The translations under genes and the position numbers were made by a program. This document shows, in pieces, positions 42,385-50,137 of a stretch of 50,137 nucleotides of DNA (positions within the stretch are counted from its first letter, which is position 1; each line of letters begins with the position of its first letter). The notes beneath the pieces were generated by a model that ran no database searches, was not told the origin of the DNA, and saw only the letters and a list, made by a program, of their open reading frames with translations. Source of the DNA: JAGVLN01 sp964515755 (GTDB lineage: Bacteria; Pseudomonadota; Alphaproteobacteria; Rickettsiales; JABSSG01); contig CAZEVK010000007.1 in the NCBI GenBank assembly GCA_964515755.1, positions 1 through 50,137 of the forward strand, given 5' to 3'.

Positions 42385-43571
42385 AAAGCGTTACTAATGG
42401 ATTTTGGTAATGGCAAAGTTTTTTCATATTTCCCTAAAAGAGGAAGTATTACAAAAAAATGTAAGAAATAATAAAAAGTTCCAAACTGCCCAAGAATTAT
42501 ATAAATTCCTTCTGGTGGATTTCCACCAATATATCCTAATAAAACTACATCAAATATAAACAACCAAAAGAAAATTTTAAATTTTGGTCTATAAGCTCCG
42601 CTTCGAACTTTGCAACTATCAAGCCATGGTAAAAAGAATAACACAAAAATCGACCCAAACATTGTTATAACTCCAGCAAGCTTATCCGGAATAGAGCGCA
42701 GAATCGCATAGAATGGTAGAAAATACCATTCAGGAACTATATGCTCCGGAGTAACCATCGGATTAGCAGGGATATAATTGTCTGGATGACCTAAGTAATT
42801 AGGTTGATAAAATACAAAATAAGCAAATAAAATACCATATACTGCAAATCCAAAAAAATCTTTGATTGTGTAATATGGGTGAAACGGAATAGTATCTGAT
42901 CTTGATTTCACCTCAACTCCCGTTGGATTGTTTGAGCCGTGAACATGTAAAGCAACCAAGTGTAACATTACAATCGCTACAATAATAAACGGTAATAAAT
43001 AGTGTAATGCAAAAAATCTATTCAATGTTGGCCCTCCAACAGCAAAACCACCCCAAAGCCATTGTACTATATTTTCACCAAATACAGGTACGGCTGAGAA
43101 AAGACTAGTAATTACAGTTGCTCCCCAAAAACTCATCTGTCCCCAAGGCAAAACATAGCCCATAAAGGCTGTAGCCATCATCGTTAAAAAAATGAGCAAG
43201 CCCATAAACCATACCATCTCACGAGGAGATTTAAATGACCCATAATACATACCGCGACTAATATGCACATAAACTACGAAAAAAAATGTCGATGCACCAA
43301 CAGCATGCATATAACGAATTAACCAACCATAATTCACATTACGCATTATATTTTCAACGCTATCAAATGCAGTAGCTGCATCAGGAGAATAATGCATAGC
43401 CAAAAATATACCCGTTAAAATTTGGAGCACCAATGCAATTCCAGCAATTGAACCTAAATTCCATAAATAACTAAGATTGCGTGGCGTTCTATACTCACCT
43501 AAATGTTTTAAAAAAGTAAAAATAGGAAGCCTATAGTCAACCCAATCAATAGTTTTTTTAATCTTGCTCAT
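42381..43571 (-). CDS. petB: Cytochrome b of the bc1 complex
   Basis: Core membrane subunit that oxidises quinol at Qo and reduces quinone at Qi. A mitochondrial-size protein of 396 residues with eight helices; LAMHYSP and RYMHAVGAS, LHVHGSNN carry the heme b histidines, GYVLPWGQMSFWG marks the Qo region and PEWYFLPFYAILRSIPDK the ef loop (PEWY motif). I place the start at ATG 43571 (preceded by AAGAGA) rather than an in-frame TTG two codons earlier. Follows petA by about 10 bases. Confidence 0.98.
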   Translation of the reverse strand: MSKIKKTIDWVDYRLPIFTFLKHLGEYRTPRNLSYLWNLGSIAGIALVLQILTGIFLAMHYSPDAATAFDSVENIMRNVNYGWLIRYMHAVGASTFFFVVYVHISRGMYYGSFKSPREMVWFMGLLIFLTMMATAFMGYVLPWGQMSFWGATVITSLFSAVPVFGENIVQWLWGGFAVGGPTLNRFFALHYLLPFIIVAIVMLHLVALHVHGSNNPTGVEVKSRSDTIPFHPYYTIKDFFGFAVYGILFAYFVFYQPNYLGHPDNYIPANPMVTPEHIVPEWYFLPFYAILRSIPDKLAGVITMFGSIFVLFFLPWLDSCKVRSGAYRPKFKIFFWLFIFDVVLLGYIGGNPPEGIYIILGQFGTFYYFLHFFVILPLLGKYEKTLPLPKSISNAL

Positions 43572-43584
43572 AAACAATCTCTTG

Positions 43585-44124
43585 TTAACCTATTTTAATT
43601 TTATTATCAGTGATAAATTTATAATCAGGTAAAATTAAATTTAGTGGTGCTGGACCTTGCCTTATTCTACCGGCTGTATCATATACTGAGCCATGACATG
43701 GACAAAACCAACCATGGTACTCACCATTTGGATCGTCAATTGGAATGCAGCCCAGATGCGTGCAGACACCTATCATAATTAACCATTGCTCATGTCCAGG
43801 CTTAACCCTAGCAGAATCCGGCTGAGGATCTCTTAGCTTCTGCCAATCAGTATTTATTGCTTCAGCAATATTTTCTGGAGTACGGTGACGCACAAATACC
43901 GGCTTACCTCTCCATAAAACTCTGATAGTTTGACCAACCGGAATTGGATCTAAATCTACTTCTACTGAAGCCAAAGCTAGAACATCTGAAGATGGATTCA
44001 TTGAATCTATCAATGGCCATACGCACGATGCACCGCCAACAGCAGCCATCGCGCTAGCAGTTAGCAAGATAAAATCACGCCGAGTAATTTCTTTTTTCTT
44101 AGATTTTTTAACTATTTTTGTCAT
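43585..44124 (-). CDS. petA: Rieske iron-sulfur protein of the bc1 complex
   Basis: The 179-residue [2Fe-2S] subunit. The N-terminus carries a twin-arginine signal (RRDFILLTASAMAAVGG) that doubles as the membrane anchor. The cluster ligands lie in CTHLGCIPI and CPCHGSVYD. A C-terminal segment LNLILPDYKF completes the fold. First gene of the petABC-tatB series; its own signal requires the Tat machinery. Start placed at ATG 44124; an in-frame TTG one codon earlier is less likely. Confidence 0.98.
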   Translation of the reverse strand: MTKIVKKSKKKEITRRDFILLTASAMAAVGGASCVWPLIDSMNPSSDVLALASVEVDLDPIPVGQTIRVLWRGKPVFVRHRTPENIAEAINTDWQKLRDPQPDSARVKPGHEQWLIMIGVCTHLGCIPIDDPNGEYHGWFCPCHGSVYDTAGRIRQGPAPLNLILPDYKFITDNKIKIG

Positions 44125-44289
44125 CAATTATTTATATTTTATTGCTTAAGAACATTTATATACATCAATGTTCAGCAATTATCAATAAGCACACTTTAGC
44201 TTAGAAAAAAAATATCCTTTGGGCAAGATAATTTGATATGCTATTGTGATATATTGTAAAAGCAATACTAAAAGCCAATGAGGTAGAAA

Positions 44290-45072
44290 ATGAAAGTAGG
44301 AATTACGGGTGCGAATGGTAAAATGGGCTATGCTTTACTTACCACTATAAATCAACATTTAGATTGTAAATTAAACGTTGTGTTGGTGAGAGAACCTAAT
44401 AATTTTGCTTATAAATATTTAATACCAGAAAATATAATTATTACAAATGACATTAAAAAATTATGTGAAAATTCTGAGGTTATCATAGATTTTTCTTCTC
44501 CTGAGCTAACTTTAAAAGTTATAGAATTAGCTACAAAAAATAAAATACCGGTAGTTTCTGGTACAACAGGCCTTACTAATAAAGAACATGATCAACTAAA
44601 AAATTATGCTAAACTGATACCAATAGTGCATACTGGCAATATGAGTATTGGGATTAATATAATGGAAACATTAGTAGCACAAGTCGCTAAATCACTGGGT
44701 GAGGATTTTGATGTGGAAATTATAGAAAAACACCACAAAAATAAAGTTGATGCACCGTCTGGTACAGCATTAATGCTAGCAAAATCTATAACTGATTCAA
44801 AAAATATAAGTTTAAAGGATAATATAATTTGCTCAAGAGAAGGTCATGTTGGTATGCGCCCATCTAATAAAATTGGCATATCTTCAATAAGAGGTGGAAA
44901 TATTACAGGTGAACACGATGTAATGTTTATCTCTGATTCTGAAGTTATCACAATTTCACATCATGCGCTTAGTCGTAATATTTTTGCAAATGGTTCGATT
45001 AAAGCATGTGAATGGGTAATTAGTCAAAAACCAGGATTATACTCAATGCATGATGTTTTACGCCATAAATGA
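44290..45072 (+). CDS. dapB: 4-hydroxy-tetrahydrodipicolinate reductase
   Basis: NAD(P)H-dependent step of the diaminopimelate branch, supplying meso-DAP for peptidoglycan and lysine. The 260-residue protein has the nucleotide loop GITGANGKMGYAL (4-16), SGTTGLT, the substrate loop EIIEKHHKNKVDAPSGTA and SIRGGNITGEHDVMF. GAGG precedes the ATG. ATGA overlap with the RNA methyltransferase gene (45069-45072). With murG and ftsW it supports cell-wall synthesis. Confidence 0.97.
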   Translation: MKVGITGANGKMGYALLTTINQHLDCKLNVVLVREPNNFAYKYLIPENIIITNDIKKLCENSEVIIDFSSPELTLKVIELATKNKIPVVSGTTGLTNKEHDQLKNYAKLIPIVHTGNMSIGINIMETLVAQVAKSLGEDFDVEIIEKHHKNKVDAPSGTALMLAKSITDSKNISLKDNIICSREGHVGMRPSNKIGISSIRGGNITGEHDVMFISDSEVITISHHALSRNIFANGSIKACEWVISQKPGLYSMHDVLRHK

Positions 45073-46148
45073 AAAAACTCTGCCAACATTATTATGATTG
45101 TGGTGGGTGTGAATTACAACACCTAAATAAAGATCAATATTTAGAATATAAATATAAAACACTTACAAAAACACTCCTTGATGCAAAGATCTTTGTAGAA
45201 ATCTTACATTCATTTTTTATAGTTGGAACTCATAAAAGACGCAGGTGCACACTGCAAGTAAGCTATCACAAAAAAAAGATTAGTTTAGGATTTTATAAAA
45301 AGAAAAGTCACATAGTAGTCGATATGAGAGAATGTTTTATTCTGACTCCTGAAATTTTTGACATTCTGCAGCCATTGAGAATATGTTTAGAAAATTTAGA
45401 AAATCCTAAAAAACTAAAAAATGTTTATATACTAAGTAATAACTCAGAATTAGATTTGTTGATTAATGCTGATTATTATCCAAGTCTAAAATGCATGGAA
45501 AATTTAGTAAAATTCTCTACAAATCATAATATCGCTAGGATTTCCTGGCAAGAAAATAAAAAGATTACAAATATAGTAATTACGAAAAACGTTTATTCTA
45601 AAATTAATAACATTCTGGTGGCATTACCTCCTGCATCATTCTTACAAGCAACAAAAGAATGTGAACAATATATTCAACAACAAATTCTGGCTTTAGCGCA
45701 ACAATGCAAAGTCAAAAAAGTTATTGATTTATATGCAGGTTATGGAACTTTTTCATTAATTTTTGATGATACTATACAGGTTTGTTCTGTAGAAGGAGAT
45801 CAAAGAATGAGTAAAGCAATGTCAGCTGCTATCAAACAATATAATTTAAAAAATAAGCAAGTTATTTGTCAGGATTTGTATCGATATCCAGTAAATGCTG
45901 AAGAATTATCAAAATATAATTTGGCAATTATAGATCCACCACGCAATGGTGCATCACCACAAATAGAAGAAATTATAAGAAGTAAAATTAAAATAGTGAT
46001 GATGATTTCATGTAATGTAGATAGCTTTATTCGTGACGCAAAGCTACTAATTAAAGGAGGATATATATTGAAAGAATTAACTCCTATAGACCAATTCCAT
46101 TGGACTAAACATCTAGAATTATCAGCAATTTTTCATTTTAATAATTAA
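45069..46148 (+). CDS. TrmA-family RNA (uracil-C5-)-methyltransferase, RlmD-like, without TRAM domain
   Basis: A 359-residue SAM-dependent m5U methyltransferase. The N-terminal cysteines (C4, C10, C13, with a fourth in the MRECFIL segment) fit the [4Fe-4S] cluster of RlmD/RumA-type enzymes. The C-terminal half has the SAM loop VIDLYAGYGTFSLIF, NPPR-like IIDPPRNGAS, catalytic Cys in MISCNVDSF, and PIDQFHWTKHLELSAIF with the general-base glutamate. No N-terminal TRAM domain is visible, so it is about 80 residues shorter than E. coli RlmD. Target (23S U1939 or U747) uncertain. Its last 4 bases overlap the convergent gshB stop. Confidence 0.92.
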   Translation: MKKLCQHYYDCGGCELQHLNKDQYLEYKYKTLTKTLLDAKIFVEILHSFFIVGTHKRRRCTLQVSYHKKKISLGFYKKKSHIVVDMRECFILTPEIFDILQPLRICLENLENPKKLKNVYILSNNSELDLLINADYYPSLKCMENLVKFSTNHNIARISWQENKKITNIVITKNVYSKINNILVALPPASFLQATKECEQYIQQQILALAQQCKVKKVIDLYAGYGTFSLIFDDTIQVCSVEGDQRMSKAMSAAIKQYNLKNKQVICQDLYRYPVNAEELSKYNLAIIDPPRNGASPQIEEIIRSKIKIVMMISCNVDSFIRDAKLLIKGGYILKELTPIDQFHWTKHLELSAIFHFNN

Positions 46149-47104
46149 TTTGATAGTAAGAGATTGTTACGTGTATATAAAATTGCATCCCAAGCAAGAG
46201 ATTCCATGCGATTTTTTCCATTTAATTGATAAAGATCATTGATAGAATTAAAAGCAGTCGGACAAGTAACATTAACTTCAGTTATATAGCTACCAATTAA
46301 ATCTATACCTGCGATAATAATCGCTCGTGATTTAAGCTCTGTTCCTATTATTTTGCAAATATTTTGTTCCGCAAAAGTAATGGTGGTTTTAGTGGCTGTA
46401 CCGCCAGCTACAAGATTTGCCTTAATACTCTCTTTAGCAGGAATTCTATTGACCGCTCCCACAGCATCACCATTTACCAGAATAATTCTCTTATCACCAA
46501 ATTTAACTTCTGGAAGAAATTTTTGTACTACCAAAGCCGACCCATATTTATTAATAATATGATCAAATGCTTGTTTCATTGATTTAGAATCATTTGCAAA
46601 AAAAATATCAGCACCGCCAAAAGCATACAATGGTTTTAATACTATCTGCTTCTGCTCTGATAAAAAATCAAGCACTACTTCAAAATCTTGCGTAACAGCA
46701 GTGGGAGGCATAAGCTCTGGATAATTACATATAAATAATTTTTCAGGCAAATTACGCACTTCGGTTGGGTTATTTACTACTAAAGTACGAGGATGAATTT
46801 TTTCTAATAAATAGGTAGCAGTTATATAATTTATATCGAATGGAGGATCTTGTCTCATTAAAATTACATCAAACTCTTCCAAACAAATTACTGAAATTTC
46901 TCCAAGCTTATATTCTTTATTAATGATTTCGATAATTTGACATTTCGCATAAACTTTACCTGCTAACATAAACATTTGTGCAGGAGTATAGCAATATATT
47001 AAATAACCACGTAACTGAGCTTCTTTGATTAAAGAGATAGTCGAATCAGTCTCAAATTTTAGCGTATGAATAGGATCCATCTGCACTGCAATTTTTAAAC
47101 TCAT
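46145..47104 (-). CDS. gshB: Glutathione synthetase
   Basis: ATP-grasp enzyme adding glycine to gamma-glutamylcysteine. The 319-residue protein has the N-terminal domain typical of bacterial GshB (IAVQMDPIHTLKFETDSTI; MRQDPPFDINYITATYLLE), the ATP-grasp part KPLYAFGGADIFF and VGAVNRIPAKESIKANLVAGG, and the closing INVTCPT-like TEVNVTCPTAFNSI. gshA is not in this window. Upstream neighbour on the same strand is the BON lipoprotein (21-base gap). Confidence 0.96.
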   Translation of the reverse strand: MSLKIAVQMDPIHTLKFETDSTISLIKEAQLRGYLIYCYTPAQMFMLAGKVYAKCQIIEIINKEYKLGEISVICLEEFDVILMRQDPPFDINYITATYLLEKIHPRTLVVNNPTEVRNLPEKLFICNYPELMPPTAVTQDFEVVLDFLSEQKQIVLKPLYAFGGADIFFANDSKSMKQAFDHIINKYGSALVVQKFLPEVKFGDKRIILVNGDAVGAVNRIPAKESIKANLVAGGTATKTTITFAEQNICKIIGTELKSRAIIIAGIDLIGSYITEVNVTCPTAFNSINDLYQLNGKNRMESLAWDAILYTRNNLLLSN

Positions 47105-47125
47105 TTAAAACTCCTAATGATATCT

Positions 47126-47920
47126 TTAGAAAGTATCATCAAATTCTTCTTCTTTTTGCCAATCTTCTTTTTTGCTATCACTATCAATATCGTTTGGCAT
47201 AACCTTTGTCTCTAAATCTGGTTCTAATTGCATATTTTGATCTATAGGCATAGGTTTATCGCTATATTCAATCTCTTTAGAATTTTCACCACTTCTTGTT
47301 TTTTGAATTCTGCTTTCTAAATCTCCATGTACTCTTACATAAGAAATAACTTTTTCCACTCCGCTAACTGTTGAAGCAATTTCTGTAACCGTGTCTAATT
47401 CTTCTTGAGTACGCGCTATACCAAATAAATAAACTATCCCATCAATAGTCTCTACAGTATAATTTATCGATTTAACCTCTTTTGAAACTAGCATCTTACT
47501 CTTGATTCTAGTTGTAATCCATGTGTCTTTTGAATAGCTCATAAAGCTTTTTTTATTTTCATCATCAATTTTTAGCTCGTTTATTACCTCTTTTACTCCG
47601 CTTTGATCCCAACACACTCTAATTACACTAATCATGGTTTCATTGCTCTTAACTCTTCCAGTAAGAAGAACTCTACCGTCATGAACAGTCACATTCACCG
47701 ATCCTACTAAACTATCTAAATTATTACTAATAAACGAAGCTCTAATTTTAGTCCAAATCGTTGTATCGCTAACTGATTCGCCAATAGTCTTGCTTTGAGT
47801 CAATACTTTACCTCCAGCAGCAGCACCCCCTACAACTACCGGTACGCACCCAATTAATGAAAAAAAACCTGAAATTAGGACAATAATTATTGCAGATTTG
47901 ATAATATATTGTGTTTTCAT
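47126..47920 (-). CDS. Lipoprotein with two BON domains (OsmY/DolP-like)
   Basis: A 264-residue outer-membrane-type lipoprotein. The signal ends in lipobox LIGC (Cys about 25). Two BON domains follow, about 48-115 and 125-195 (each: helix, VTVHDGRVLLTGRV / VETIDGIVYLFGIA strand, helix, VSYVRV-like end), then an acidic disordered tail. DolP/YraP proteins with this layout sit in the outer membrane and help barrel assembly or envelope integrity. The ATG at 47920 is chosen over a longer in-frame reading from 47968 that overlaps valS. It follows valS by 4 bases. Confidence 0.92.
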   Translation of the reverse strand: MKTQYIIKSAIIIVLISGFFSLIGCVPVVVGGAAAGGKVLTQSKTIGESVSDTTIWTKIRASFISNNLDSLVGSVNVTVHDGRVLLTGRVKSNETMISVIRVCWDQSGVKEVINELKIDDENKKSFMSYSKDTWITTRIKSKMLVSKEVKSINYTVETIDGIVYLFGIARTQEELDTVTEIASTVSGVEKVISYVRVHGDLESRIQKTRSGENSKEIEYSDKPMPIDQNMQLEPDLETKVMPNDIDSDSKKEDWQKEEEFDDTF

Positions 47921-47924
47921 ATGA

Positions 47925-50137
47925 CTACTCACTTTTATTAAAATATATTTGTAAATAATATTGCCCATTCTTAGTTATATGGTCCAGAAAATAATCCTTA
48001 TCATCAATAAATTCAATATGCTTTATATTAGTCACATTTTTTAGATCTTGTAGAACTTCTGCATTATTAATTAGATTAGTAGAAGATCTAAGAATTATTT
48101 TCTCAATTGGTACTTTTAAAGACAATTGCTGTTCAGCTTTAACTTTACGAACGACGTCTAAAATTTCCACTACATCATTACCAATTTTTATCGATTCCTC
48201 ATTCACAGGTATAACAAGATATTTTGGCCATGTTCCTTTTTTATGTATAGATTCATTGTTATTGCCAAAGATTATCGAATATAATTCTTCTGTTATATGA
48301 GGTATAAAAGGCGCAAATAATCTTAATAATATTTCTAAAATATAGGCTATAGTAATTTTAGCGCTTCTCTTACCATCGACATCCAAATTATTTTCGTCAT
48401 AGATTCTAACTTTAACTATTTCTAAGTAATTGTCACAAAAATCTTTCCAGAAAAAATCTTCAATAGCCACTCTTGCGTTACAATATTCAAACAACTCAAA
48501 CTCTTCAGTGGCAATTCTTACTGCCTTATGCAATTGTGATAAAATCCACAAATCAGACTTATGTTCCACAAGACTTACGTCTATGTTATTATAATTAATA
48601 TCCGAGATATTAAGAGCTACAAATTTTGATGCATTCCATAGCTTATTTACTAGCTTTTTGCCAATTTTAAACACCTCTTCGGAATAAGCTATATCTACTC
48701 CTAATTTTGACGTTGAAGCCCAATAACGAACTATATCTGCCCCTTTTTCTTTTATTAGACTAATAGGAGTAACTATATTTCCTTTAGATTTAGACATTTT
48801 CGTTTTATCTTCAGCTAAACACCAACCACTAAGCATAATATTCTTCCATGGTATAGAATCTTCGTGAAGAAAACCTTTTACTATTGTATAAAAAGTCCAA
48901 GTTCTAATAATTTCATGGGCTTGAGGGCGTAAATCTGCAGGAAATAATTTTTGATGACGAGTAAAATCATTATTATATTTATTGTTAATAGCTTGACTAT
49001 TAATTTGTGGAGAAACTGAACTTGTCGCCCAGGTATCCATAACATCACTATCACCAATAACTTCATCTTTACTATAACCATAAGGTAAGTCTTTTAACGG
49101 ATTTACTGGTAAATCCTGAATTCTTGGTACTATAACTTTTCCTTCTTCCCCGGAACGTTTTGAATACCAAACAGGAATAGGAACTCCAAAAAATCTTTGT
49201 CTGCTGATGCACCAATCCCAATTTAAACCATCTATCCAATTATCTAACCTTACCTTCATATATTTTGGATACCAATTACACTGAGCTGATTTTGCTAAAA
49301 ATTGTTTCTTTTTGTCTAAAATTTTTACAAACCATTGCGGCGTAACTAAAATCTCAAGAGGTGCTCCTGAACGTTCAGCGCATTTGACCATTTTGACAAC
49401 TTCTTTTTCAGAAAAAATTAGATTCAAGCTTTTTAAAATCTCTACAATCTTTTCACGCGCTTCATTGACTTTTAAACCATCTAATATCTCACAAGTTTCT
49501 TCAAGCATAGGGCTATAGCTATATTGAAATTTTTGATCAGATAGTTTACTTTTAATATCTATTTTACCTGTATGATCTAAAATAACTCTAGTGGGTAAAT
49601 CATACTTCCTCCACCAATCCACATCTGTTGTATCACCATAAGTACAACACATAACAAGACCAGTACCTTTTTCAATATCGACTCCATCGTCAGCAATAAA
49701 AGGTACCCTTGCTCCAAAAATCGGAGTAATAGCAAATGCGTTTTGTAAATCTTTATATCTACTATCCTGACCATTATACATAACGGCAACACAAGCAGGA
49801 ATTAGTTCTGGCCTTGTAGTTGCTATAACTAATTGTTCCCCATTTTCTTTAACAAATCCAATATCATACATTTTTCCAAGAATTTCTTTATCAACAATAT
49901 CAGCCTGAGCAAGAGCGGTGCGATCTATTGGATCCCATAAAGTTGGTTGTAACTTACGATATACATCTCCTTTATCAAGCATATCCATAAAAGACATTTG
50001 TGATATTTTTTGCGTAGACTCGCTTATAGTTTGATATTTTTGTGACCAGTCAACACTGAGAGCAATACTATTAAATAAATTATAAAATTCTTTTTCAGAC
50101 TCATTTACAACTGTATGACAAATTTTCTGAAATTCAT
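47925..50137 (-). CDS. valS: Valyl-tRNA synthetase, archaeal type (partial; 5' end beyond window)
   Basis: Charges tRNA-Val. The frame stays open to the right edge (50137), so about 736 C-terminal codons are visible; the N-terminus with HIGH is outside. Visible: LSVDWSQKYQTIS near the edge, the editing domain (VIATTRPELIPACVAV), RQRFFGVPIPVWY, KMSKSKGNIVTP and the anticodon-binding helices (LRLFAPFIPHITEELYS). The sequence is of the archaeal ValRS kind found in Rickettsia. Only a short gap separates it from the BON lipoprotein downstream. Confidence 0.96.
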   Translation of the reverse strand, partial: EFQKICHTVVNESEKEFYNLFNSIALSVDWSQKYQTISESTQKISQMSFMDMLDKGDVYRKLQPTLWDPIDRTALAQADIVDKEILGKMYDIGFVKENGEQLVIATTRPELIPACVAVMYNGQDSRYKDLQNAFAITPIFGARVPFIADDGVDIEKGTGLVMCCTYGDTTDVDWWRKYDLPTRVILDHTGKIDIKSKLSDQKFQYSYSPMLEETCEILDGLKVNEAREKIVEILKSLNLIFSEKEVVKMVKCAERSGAPLEILVTPQWFVKILDKKKQFLAKSAQCNWYPKYMKVRLDNWIDGLNWDWCISRQRFFGVPIPVWYSKRSGEEGKVIVPRIQDLPVNPLKDLPYGYSKDEVIGDSDVMDTWATSSVSPQINSQAINNKYNNDFTRHQKLFPADLRPQAHEIIRTWTFYTIVKGFLHEDSIPWKNIMLSGWCLAEDKTKMSKSKGNIVTPISLIKEKGADIVRYWASTSKLGVDIAYSEEVFKIGKKLVNKLWNASKFVALNISDINYNNIDVSLVEHKSDLWILSQLHKAVRIATEEFELFEYCNARVAIEDFFWKDFCDNYLEIVKVRIYDENNLDVDGKRSAKITIAYILEILLRLFAPFIPHITEELYSIIFGNNNESIHKKGTWPKYLVIPVNEESIKIGNDVVEILDVVRKVKAEQQLSLKVPIEKIILRSSTNLINNAEVLQDLKNVTNIKHIEFIDDKDYFLDHITKNGQYYLQIYFNKSE

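Noticed and set aside
47921..47968. Upstream in-frame start of the BON lipoprotein
   Set aside because: It overlaps valS and spoils the signal peptide; the ATG at 47920 gives a standard lipoprotein signal.
1..50137. CRISPR array, insertion sequence, prophage or rRNA operon
   Set aside because: No regularly spaced repeats, transposase, terminal inverted repeats, phage genes or rRNA were found by reading both strands.

Overview
The window is AT-rich (roughly one third G+C by eye), tightly packed bacterial chromosome from an alphaproteobacterium, most likely a member of the order Rickettsiales. Reasons: a class I lysyl-tRNA synthetase and an archaeal-type valyl-tRNA synthetase, a 5-aminolevulinate synthase (C4 heme pathway), a mitochondrial-type cytochrome bc1 operon, an NDUFS4-like complex I accessory subunit, a DUF2610-like protein, several decaying genes and many 1-20 nt gene overlaps. 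Enolase is present, so it is probably not genus Rickettsia, which lacks glycolysis; a Midichloria-like or other Rickettsiales lineage fits better. I cannot name the species. No insertion sequence, prophage, CRISPR array or rRNA operon is visible. One tRNA (His) lies at the left edge.

Layout. 1-8.2 kb, mostly minus strand: tRNA-His, a dicarboxylate/amino-acid symporter, nrdR-glyA, rpiB, a UvrD/PcrA helicase, an NDUFS4-like subunit, xseB (plus), a family-4 glycosyltransferase and dsbB. 8.2-11.4 kb, plus strand: lysS-eno-ftsB. 11.4-17.7 kb, minus strand: a frameshifted comM, then the overlapping chain ftsZ-pgpA-cinA-coaBC and fabD. 17.8-21.2 kb, plus strand: ffh, then an FMN riboswitch that leads into a single-polypeptide SbmA/BacA/YddA-type ABC transporter. 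21.2-24.0 kb, minus strand: a class D beta-lactamase, a clear terminator and groES-groEL. 24.2-25.2 kb: hemB (plus).

25.3-27.3 kb is the most unusual part: a compact five-gene minus-strand operon with two tandem small proteins whose N-terminal halves look like the nitrile-hydratase-like leader peptide (NHLP) family of RiPP precursors. They are flanked by two paralogous small proteins of unknown fold and one unknown 125-residue protein, with no recognisable modifying enzyme or exporter alongside. Next comes a decaying benzoylformate decarboxylase-like pseudogene (27.7-28.8 kb).

29-36.2 kb, minus strand: pdxY-recJ-glpX, a proline-rich lipoprotein, and ftsW-murG. 36.3-38.0 kb, plus strand: a DUF2610-like protein and an unknown multi-membrane-segment protein with C-terminal repeats. 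38-40.3 kb, minus: hemA and ctaA. 40.4-41.3 kb, plus: a guanylate kinase fused to a rhodanese domain. 41.3-44.1 kb, minus: petA-petB-petC-tatB. 44.3-46.1 kb, plus: dapB and a TrmA-family RNA methyltransferase. 46.1-50.1 kb, minus: gshB, a two-BON-domain lipoprotein, and valS, which runs off the right edge.

How it fits together: respiration (bc1, heme synthesis, heme A, complex I subunit), cell division and peptidoglycan synthesis (ftsZ, ftsB, ftsW, murG, dapB) and translation are kept. The window also shows cofactor handling (predicted flavin uptake, pyridoxal salvage, CoA and glutathione synthesis) and an intact beta-lactamase, consistent with a host-associated bacterium that still makes a cell wall. 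The best candidates for undescribed biology are the NHLP-like operon, the FMN-riboswitch-controlled SbmA-like transporter and the Gmk-rhodanese fusion.
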